This document shows positions 56,520-64,000 of a DNA stretch of 64,000 bases, piece by piece. This DNA comes from Nannobrachium achirus (taxonomy: Eukaryota > Chordata > Actinopteri > Myctophiformes > Myctophidae). Both the position numbers and the translations under genes were made by a program. The stretch spans positions 39,206,122 to 39,270,121 of the forward strand of contig OY997661.1 of NCBI GenBank assembly GCA_963921795.1. Reading direction: 5' to 3'. Position 1 is the stretch's first letter. The number at the start of each line of letters is the position of its first letter. Under the pieces are notes generated by a model. It ran no database searches, was not told the DNA's origin, and saw only the letters and a list, made by a program, of their open reading frames with translations.

Positions 56520-56760
56520 TAGACCCTCCAGAAAAACGCGATTATGCGATCACAGAATTTCCCGCAATAATCAATAAATGCCGCTGATTATGCGGGGGGT
56601 CGCATGATTTCACAATCCCCGCATATTCTCAGCAATAATCGCATGTTTCCGAGGAAAATGTGCGAAATATGCGGGCATCGCTTGATTTCACAATCCCCGC
56701 ACTTTTTCGCATAAAAGTATAAAGTCATCGCTTCACCCGTTCGATCACGTTCAGACACAG
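56520..56760. repeat. Tract rich in GCGATTATGCG motifs
   Basis: Repeated AATCCCCGCATATT and TGCGGG motifs suggest the end of another dispersed element. No gene signal. Confidence 0.4.
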
Positions 56761-56801
56761 AACAGAGGCAAAACAACGAGGCGCAGTGAAACACGTGGCT
56801 C

Positions 56802-56938
<137 letters not shown>

Positions 56939-57557
56939 TGCGCGTGTGATTGCGTGCGGTGCGTGTGTGCGTGCGCTCGCTGCACCGCGTGGATCTGCGC
57001 TGCAGGCATACAGAGGCAGGCATAAGACACTCTTCCTCCATCAACACTGTAGCTTAAATTAACCTGCTTCTCCATCAAACTTCAAGAAACGACAAATTAA
57101 AGTTTATCCTACTTGATTAGACGTCTCCATTGCACTCCGTTTGAAACGTTGCCGTTCAGAGCACCTCCGACAAAAGTCGCACGCGGTATTCCATGGATCG
57201 GATAGGAACAGCACTTGAACACATAACATTTTAATCCTTTAAATCCCTTTAGAGAGAGCAAAACCGCATACATAAACCGGAGTTTTGCTATAGTGTGTGC
57301 CAGTGGCCACGTCAGCAAGGGCTCGCCACGCCCCCATTTACTAGCGCGGCCATTGTTTGGGTCACAGTCAAAATTACGCTCATTGGAATGTGTGGAATTT
57401 GGATGACGGTAAATGTAAACATTAGCTAGTTATTTGCCGACTACACCGTGAACAGAGAACGGAATGGAGAGAGTGAAACTTTAACTCACCATACCGTAGA
57501 AGGACAAGCTGAACAATGAAGAAAGAGAGCGTTTTCTCAGCAACATTGGGGACATTA

Positions 57558-58233
57558 AAGCCCTTTGCACACAGGCGCGTTTATCCGCACGGATAAAACG
57601 GACAATTTCATTTTTTTAAAAGAAAACAATGATTCTCTACGACAGGGGTGCCCACACTTTTTTGACTTGAGAGCTACTTTTAGAATGACCAACTCAACAT
57701 GATCTACCCACCCCAAAAGAATTACCTGAACGGGCTTTGGAATAGTGGCAATGGCATAACATATTTCTGGTTCTTTGTAATGCTACTGACTCTTGAACAA
57801 AGCATTGCATTGCATTGGAGGGGATGCCTAGAAGCCATGAAGGACAGGCCCTTCTTGATGTCAATCAATCAAGTCACCTCTTTATATTATAATTATATAT
57901 TTTTAAGGGCATGTCATGTGATCTACCTGTACACCCTTGGTGATCTACTGGTAGATCACGATCTACCTTTTGGGCACCCCTGCTCTACGACCTCATGCAC
58001 ACCGGATCCGAATTAGCCGTGCGACGAGTGGCTGCGGCCATGCGTTTTTTTCTCGATCGAACCCAGTTCGATTCGTGCGTCTTGTCGCATGCGGTGAAAA
58101 ACTCATCACTCCTTTTATGACTCCTTTTGGGATCCGCAGCGCCGATTCCGCACATTCTTGCACACCAAATCCAATGCGTTTTATTCATGCAGCAAACGAA
58201 AAAAAACGCAACTGTCCTGTGTGCAAAGGGCTT
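57558..58233. mobile_element. TA-flanked MITE interrupted by another MITE
   Basis: The termini AAGCCCTTTGCACACAGG and CCTGTGTGCAAAGGGCTT match 4353-4679. The hAT-like element 57643-57982 interrupts it. Confidence 0.82.
57643..57982. mobile_element. hAT-like MITE, CAGGGGTGCCCACAC family, nested
   Basis: The ends are CAGGGGTGCCCACAC and TTGGGCACCCCTG. The perfect duplication CTCTACGA flanks it at 57635-57642 and 57983-57990. No palindrome core is seen. Confidence 0.9.
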
Positions 58234-58575
58234 TATACTCAACCCAAGAACTCTCAGAATGGTCAGAAGATGAGTGCATCGATGCAGTATCTCATTGAAG
58301 GAACTAGCTACATATAATTTCTTCCATAGCGAAAAAACAATCCCTCCTGCATGGGCTGCCACGTTTATTTTACATCGCGGTGGGTGCACAAAGTACTGGA
58401 GTGAGTGGAGTCAAGCCATGCGATGTGTGAGCTTAATTGTAGATTGGCTATTTTCAATTGTTTGTTTGTTTTTAGTTTGGTGTGCAGTGGAGGCAAAAGT
58501 ACTCAATTTCTTTACTTAAAGGGGAAGACCACCCATTTTCAATATCGAAATATGTCATTAATATGTCATTAATAT

Positions 58576-60706
58576 ACACCATTAACACTGACATTCTGCT
58601 AGAAACTGTTGAACTACCAAAGGATGCATTACTATGTTGTGATGTAAATTGCAAAAATGAATTGCACTGCAAAGAATTGTGCTTCTTGTATGATCTCATA
58701 ATTAAATGTCTTTTTGACTCTGGTAAGACCTTATACAAAGACAATAATAATAGGCGTAGTACGTACCTATCATAGTAAGCCAGGGTGGAATTCACATGTG
58801 GCTGAACTTCACTCAGCAGCTAGGCAAGCATTTAAAGAATGGGCTGCGACAGGTAGAATAAGATATGGGCCTTTATTTGAAAATAAAAAGCGCACAAATG
58901 CGAGGTTCAAGCATGCTGTACGGTTTATTAGCAGGAATGAGGCCACTATGAGGGCCGACTCCCTTGCTGGTAAACTTTGTAATCGCAGCTACTGTGACTT
59001 TTGGAAGGAAGTGAAATCACTGAATAACTGTAAAGCTCCCTTGCCATCTAATATCAATGGAGTATGTGGTTCAGACAGCATTGCTGAATTATGGAGACAG
59101 CATTACTATGAGCTGTTTAACAGTATTAACAACGATACATTTATACCAGATAATGTTGACCCCATTGAGAACTTAGTGATATATCCAGACGAAATTCAGC
59201 AAGCCATTGTAAAACTAGAGAACAATAAGGCCTGTGGTGTTGATTGTATTACGGCTGAGCATTTAAAACATGCCAGTCGGAAGGTAATCCCTCTTCTTGC
59301 TTTGTGTTTTTATGGTTTCTTTAAGCATGGCAGTTTACCAGAATCTATGATAGCGGTACAGCTGGTGCCTGTCATAAAAGACAAGACTGGAAAAATCAAC
59401 AGTAAAGATAACTACAGACCAATTGCTCTGGCCAGTGTGCTATCTAAAGTCCTGGAGACAATCATACTGAGTAGAATAGCAACGTATATCTCTACTAATG
59501 ACAATCAGTTTGGGTTCAAAAGAAAACATGGAACTGACATGTGCATATTTGCTCTGAAAGAACTACTATTCAAGTATCAAGGTTTAAACACAACAATGTT
59601 TTTATGTTTCATAGATTCTTCAAAAGCGTTTGATAAAATAAATCATAGCAAACTCTTTCTGAAATTGTCCCAAAGGGGGGTCCCCAAATACATTGTCCGC
59701 ATCCTAGCTTTTTGGTATGCAAACCAGCTTATTCAAATTAAATGGGGTAGCTCTGTATCTGCTAGTTTTAAAGTAAGTAATGGGGTCAGACAGGGAGGAA
59801 TTCTTTCTCCTTATCTGTACAATGTTTACATGGACGACTTGTCCAGCTGTCTTAATAATTGTAAAACTGGCTGTGTAGTAGGAGATACTGTCATTAACCA
59901 TCTTATGTATGCGGATGACATGGTGGCGCTTTCCCCATGCAGTGCTGGGTTACAAGAGCTACTCTCAATATGCTCTCAGTATGGCGACCAATTTGATATA
60001 AAGTACAATGCAGAGAAAAGTAACATCATGATAGTGCGCTCTAAAGATGATCGGAGGTCAATTTTCCCTCGGTTCTTTCTGAGTAACAAAGCTCTGGATA
60101 TATGTAATGAGACTAAATATCTCGGACACTACATATCAGATGATTTATCAGATGACAGAGATATCCATCGTCAATGTAGTAAACTCTATGCACAAGCAAA
60201 CATGCTTAAGAAAAGATTCCACATGTGCTCCTCTGATGTTAAAGCTTCACTGTTTAGAGCGTACTGCACACCCTTATACACTGCTCACCTGTGGGGCAGG
60301 TACAAGGTTAAATCCTTACAAAGACTAAATGTGGCCTACAATGATGCTCTGCGGCTGTTAATGCGTGTGCCTAGATGGCACAGCGCCAGCCAATTATTTG
60401 TAAGTCTGGGGTTACCTACGTTTAAAGCCCTACTAAGAAACCTGATGTACAGATTCATGTGTCGGCTAAATGATTCTGGGAATGATATTATAATGAAGCT
60501 AACAGACCCTACCAAAAGCTCCTTTAGATATAGCTCTAGTCTGTGGCGCCATTGGCGCAGAAGCCTTTTTGTAGTACACTGACAGCATTTGCCTGTTATG
60601 GGTTTTTATGTATTTTATGTTTTTTTGTATACCGTACTGTTGTTGTTGTTGTGGTTGTTTTTGATATGGACCCCCTGTGTGTTTCCTGAATAAAGATTAT
60701 ATATAT
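58576..60706 (+). mobile_element. Non-LTR retrotransposon (LINE), 5'-truncated, frameshifted
   Basis: The insert splits a palindromic element. It ends with AATAAAG and a short TA repeat, in place of a long poly-A tail. The 5' part, with the endonuclease domain, is mostly absent. The upstream coding segment (about 58577-58755) is in a different frame from the main frame. Clade is not certain; the sequence resembles fish LINEs of the L2/CR1/Rex1 or Nimb type. Confidence 0.85.
58750..60582 (+). pseudogene. LINE reverse transcriptase, frameshifted remnant
   Basis: The main frame runs from about 58750 (a Met at 58714 is out of the element's native frame) to the stop at 60580-60582, about 610 residues. 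Seen motifs in order are NYRPIALASVLSKVLE (template grip), DSSKAFDKINH (motif A), GVRQGGILSPYLYNVYMDDL (motif B, Gln near residue 360), LMYADDMVALSP (motif C, catalytic YADD near residues 399-402) and KYLGHYISDD (thumb). The enzyme would prime reverse transcription of its own RNA at nicked chromosomal DNA. Catalytic Asp residues are intact, but a one-base shift near 58745-58760 separates this frame from the upstream segment ending CLFDSGKTLYKDNNN, and the endonuclease is missing. This copy is therefore unlikely to be autonomous. Confidence 0.85.
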
Positions 60707-61079
60707 ACCTTTGAGGAGTTGTGTGGAAATAGAAAAAAAGTTACCCCCCTTCTGTGTTGCCTAGAACTGGAGGATTGATTTTGGGGTTTGTATTGTAAAG
60801 TACAACTTGATGACATCACACGTTGATAACAATACAAACCCCAAAATCAATCCTCCAGTTCTAGGCAACACAGAAGAGGGGGAACTTTTTTTCTATTTCC
60901 ACACAACTCCTCTAAGGTATGTTAATGACATAGTTCAATATTGAAAATGGGTGGTCTTCCCCTTTAAGTAAAAGTATCAATAATGATGTTTTAATCTTGC
61001 CTTAATTTTGCGGTGACTTTGTTTTGAAAGGTGCTATATAAATACAATTCATTATCATTAATGATTAGGCTATGGTACC

Positions 61080-61479
61080 CAGTGATGGGCAGTAGCTAGC
61101 TACATTTCTAAGTAGCGTAACAGAGATTTGCTACATTTCTCTGGGGATAGCTTGTATAATAGGTTAGCTATATTTAATCAGAGTACTAATGTAGCATACT
61201 ACATTTTCCAGATAGCTTGCACATCACGGTTGGGAAAACTACATAAATAAATAGACCAGTCAATTGCAATAGTGCAATAGTGTGAGGGGACAGGTTTATC
61301 CCCAGATGACTTGATGATTGATTAATTGATTAATTAATACCTAAAAAAAAGAAGAAAAAAAGTTTATAGCTTACAGTAAGTACCTTTGGGGTTAGCTTCG
61401 CTGTAACTTTAGCTATATTTAATCGAGTGTAACTTGTAGCTTAGGTAACTACATTTTCCAAGTAGCTTGCCCATCACTG
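61080..61479. mobile_element. MITE with ends CAGTGATGGGCAGTAGC
   Basis: The termini CAGTGATGGGCAGTAGC and GTAGCTTGCCCATCACTG are near complements. Internal GTAGC/GTAACTT repeats resemble those of 4833-5451. No clear target duplication. Confidence 0.7.
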
Positions 61480-61766
61480 CCGAGCCATCGTCCTTCGTGG
61501 CCAAACCCAACATAGGGCCACCTGAAAACAAAACAGTTTTGGTTATAACCTTTGAACCAGCTGATCTACATAATGCAGACTTGGTGTCTATTTCTTTGAC
61601 ATTTAGAAACATTTATGATTTATGATTGGGTGTGTCTGGACACCTAATTTGCATGTCCACTATGGCAGGTATATGAAAATGCCAAAAGATCATGGCATAG
61701 ATCCTGGGCTTCTTTAACTCGGCGTTTGAGTAGTATGACTTGGGTTTAGCAAGCTGTGTGGTAATT

Positions 61767-62645
61767 AGGGATGGGTACCGAAGTTCGGTACCGGGACAGA
61801 ACCGATAAGGACATGACTGTTCCTGGGTACCCAAAAAGAATATTTACTTTCGGTACTGCTTATCGGTTCCTAGACGCACCAGTAAAAAAAAAAGACGTGC
61901 TATCCGTTCAAAAAAGGCTTCACTACATTACCTTCAAAGACGTATTTGACTATCTGTCAGGACCTGTCCCCGGTTCCCGAGGCTAAACTAACGTGAGTTA
62001 CGTGACACCTTGTATTCCTCCAAACACACACAGATACACAAGCGCACACACAATCGGGGGACAACTGCGTTGCCACTAAAACAACAACACTGACTGGCAA
62101 CGATGCTAGCAACATTAGCAGCCCAGCCACAGAGAGACGTGAGATGGAGACAAAACATTTATTCATCTGAAAGATTGTACGGCAACAGTGCTTGCGGACC
62201 CCGGTGTGTCTCTCTGGGTTATGGTGTGACTGCGGGCTTAGCTCTCTGTCGCTCGCTCGCCGAGCTGTGTTCTTTTGTCAAATCTAAGCTGGCAAATCTA
62301 ACACTTCCGTTGGCCGATCTCTTCAGAATAAGATATGTTGTGCTAGCCGCAATAAGACTTCCAGACGGTGGTCGATTTCGTAATGCAATAATACTTCCAG
62401 ACGGTGGTCGACTTCTTAATCTTTTCAGAATATATCGCTGAAGACAAGAAATATGATTTAATTTGCATAATTCATTAAAACTGTAAATTAAACATTAAAA
62501 TGTTATTAAAATGTTATGTTTTAAATGATTCATTAAAACTGTAAATTAAAAAAAATATATGTTTTTGTGTAAAAAACAAACCATTTTGGAACCGAAATAG
62601 GAACCGTTTGGAACCGGAACCGATAAGCAGAACCGGAACCAATCC
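61767..62645. repeat. MITE, TAGGGATGGGTACCG family, right end lost
   Basis: It starts TAGGGATGGGTACCGAAG and is bracketed by GGAACCGATAAG-type repeats. The expected right terminus is replaced by the DIRS-like fragment. A tandem pair of ACTTCCAGACGGTGGTCG lies near 62357-62412. Confidence 0.6.
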
Positions 62646-63190
62646 ACCCTGAAAGCGTTGACACTGAAACCGCTGCCTTCTTGGTGGACTTACCATACGG
62701 AACAAAGAGACAGGTTGACCGCCTACACTCTTTTGTCCTGTCACAGTAAATCTTCAAAGCCCTGACAGGGCACAGAAGATGTAGCCGCTTATCCTCCTCT
62801 GAAGTAAAGGGAGGAGGAATGGAAGGCCAGGAGTTCCACCGGAACATCCTGGACCACCCCATCCTTAGGTAAGAACTGTAGGTGGGGCTTCAGCTGGACA
62901 CTGCGAAGACCACTAGTAAACCTCATGCAATCCTCTGACACTGAGAGAGAATGGAGGTCACTCACCCTCTTGGCTGTAGTCAGAGCCAGGAGGAGAACCG
63001 TCTTGAGGGAGAGCATTTTCAAAGAAACGCTCTCTAGTGGTTCAAAAGGAGCCTGACTCAGGCCCTTCAACACCACCTCCAAGTCCCAAGACGGAAAGAG
63101 GGGTCTAGAGGAGCCATTGCCCCTCAAGACCGCTGCCATAAACTGGACCACCCAAGGATGTTGCGAGGGCTTGGTCCCACCAAACCATTG
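62640..63190 (-). pseudogene. DIRS-type tyrosine recombinase fragment
   Basis: On the minus strand two overlapping frames carry pieces of the C-terminal tyrosine recombinase of DIRS-like retrotransposons. The first has LFPSWDLEVVLKGL, PFEPLESVSLKMLSLKT and LALTTAKRVSDLHSLS, the last containing the conserved catalytic Arg region. The second has PPPFTSEEDKRLHLLCPVRA and LKIYCDRTKECRRS. They should be one frame; the switch lies near 62815-62830, so a frameshift is present. The downstream part with the catalytic His-Arg and Tyr boxes is missing. Such enzymes integrate circular cDNA without an endonuclease. Family assignment is from recalled sequence similarity. Confidence 0.75.
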
Positions 63191-63197
63191 ATGGCTA

Positions 63198-64000
63198 GGG
63201 TTGGGGGCGGTAACCGCCGTACCGCCGTACCGCGGTATACCGAGGCATCAGGGTCCTTACCGCGGTCAAAATAGTCTATTTTTTATTGAAAACAAGCGAG
63301 TTTTAAAACGGGGGAGAGGCGAGGACCGCATGCGCTCCATGCCGCTCTGCTCTGGGCCGCGTACCACAGGTTTGGAACGTCTATGGTTTGGAAGCCACAT
63401 ACGTCACTCGACTCGGAGACACAGTCTACACACAGCAGCAGCCTCGTAGTAGGGAGCACGGAGAAGCGTAAACTTTCTCTGACTGTAATCCACACAACAC
63501 AAGTACGTTAATACATACCTTGTGTTGTGGCAGTAGTACCTTGTGGCATTTTGTTTTTTATTCATACGGATTACAGGCGGAGCGCGGACCGCGTGGACTA
63601 AAACCGAAAATGAAACTATCTTTTACTTTTCCCACCGCGACCGCGTCGCGCCGACTCGCCCGTTGTGCCCCGTCGCCGATTTTATAACCTTTTCTGTCAA
63701 GTCTTGTCACTAAAACCTGTATATATCAGCACTCAATCGCTGCGATTTCAGACGTGAGTTAATCACTGTACACGATCTGATTACCCGTCTCCGTCTCTTC
63801 TGGTTTGTTCACACACAGAAGTCTGTGTCTTAAAAGCCCAAGTAGCTACCGTTACTATGGTAACCCGACAGTGCAGATCTAAAAGCTCAGAACGCGTCGC
63901 GGATGCGACGTGTTGTGAGCTTGTAGATCTGCTCCTTTCAAAGCCAAACCTGCTGTGTACTGTGGAAGTATAACTCGGGCAGTCAGGCTGTGGAGAGGCG
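63198..64000. repeat. MITE, TAGGGTTGGGGGCGG family, open to the right
   Basis: The left end is TAGGGTTGGGGGCGGTAACC. A palindrome core with GCAGATCTAAAAGCTC and GAGCTTGTAGATCTGC arms lies at 63872-63934. The right end is outside the window. Confidence 0.55.

Larger units (their letters stand above)
58516..60967. mobile_element. TTAA-bounded palindromic element split by a LINE
   Basis: Left arm 58516-58575 and right arm about 60910-60967 are complementary (AAAGGGGAAGACCACCCATT and complement), with TTAA at both ends. The rest of the left arm resumes after the LINE at about 60707, where GGATTGATTTTGGGGTTTGT pairs with its complement across a short centre. Confidence 0.82.

Noticed and set aside
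58482-58775. 97-codon frame as a separate gene
   Set aside because: Its end is the upstream coding part of the LINE in another frame; its start lies in the palindromic element.

Overview
The window looks like teleost fish nuclear DNA. It carries the 3' part of one conserved gene and the 5' part of another, separated and interrupted by dense short DNA transposons (MITEs), tRNA-derived SINEs, long (TG)n/(CA)n microsatellites, a LINE and a DIRS-type fragment. Gene identities rest on recognising the translated protein sequence, not on a database search. Intergenic and intronic DNA is overwhelmingly repeat-derived, so most open reading frames here are not genes.

Layout. 159-1847 (minus): an intronless-looking C2H2 zinc-finger gene with 16 tandem fingers, apparently nested antisense in an intron of the next gene. 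4090-10377 (plus): the last five coding exons of gtf3c3, the TPR subunit of RNA polymerase III factor TFIIIC, ending in a clear stop codon. 10380-41000: repeat-rich DNA with three candidate 5' noncoding exons (about 13240-13560, 32494-32561 and 39307-39495). 41011-56419 (plus): the first five coding exons of a hecw2-like HECT E3 ubiquitin ligase gene, which runs off the right end. 56420-64000: intron or downstream DNA holding a frameshifted LINE (58576-60706) inside a palindromic TTAA element, a DIRS-like tyrosine recombinase fragment (62640-63190, minus) and several MITEs. The pair gtf3c3-hecw2 in the same orientation matches the human order on chromosome 2q as I remember it, where CCDC150 lies between them; I see no CCDC150 here.

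The most striking structure is a short palindrome whose arms read roughly AAATAGCAGATCTACAAGCTC and its reverse complement. It occurs in more than 40 whole or half copies inside MITEs whose outer ends are unrelated (several hAT-like families with 8-bp duplications and families ending in TTAA). The arms carry compensatory changes, so symmetry is being maintained or regenerated. At least one element (41206-41473) joins the end of one family to the end of another exactly across this hairpin.

A second pattern is that several hAT-like MITEs sit exactly on gene-processing signals. Their 8-bp target duplications cover a gtf3c3 splice acceptor (4825-4832/5470-5477), the gtf3c3 stop codon (10372-10379/11289-11296) and the splice donor of hecw2 coding exon 3 (53588-53595/54142-54149). 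Others abut hecw2 exon 4 and two candidate 5' exons. In each case the duplication leaves a working copy of the signal beside the exon.
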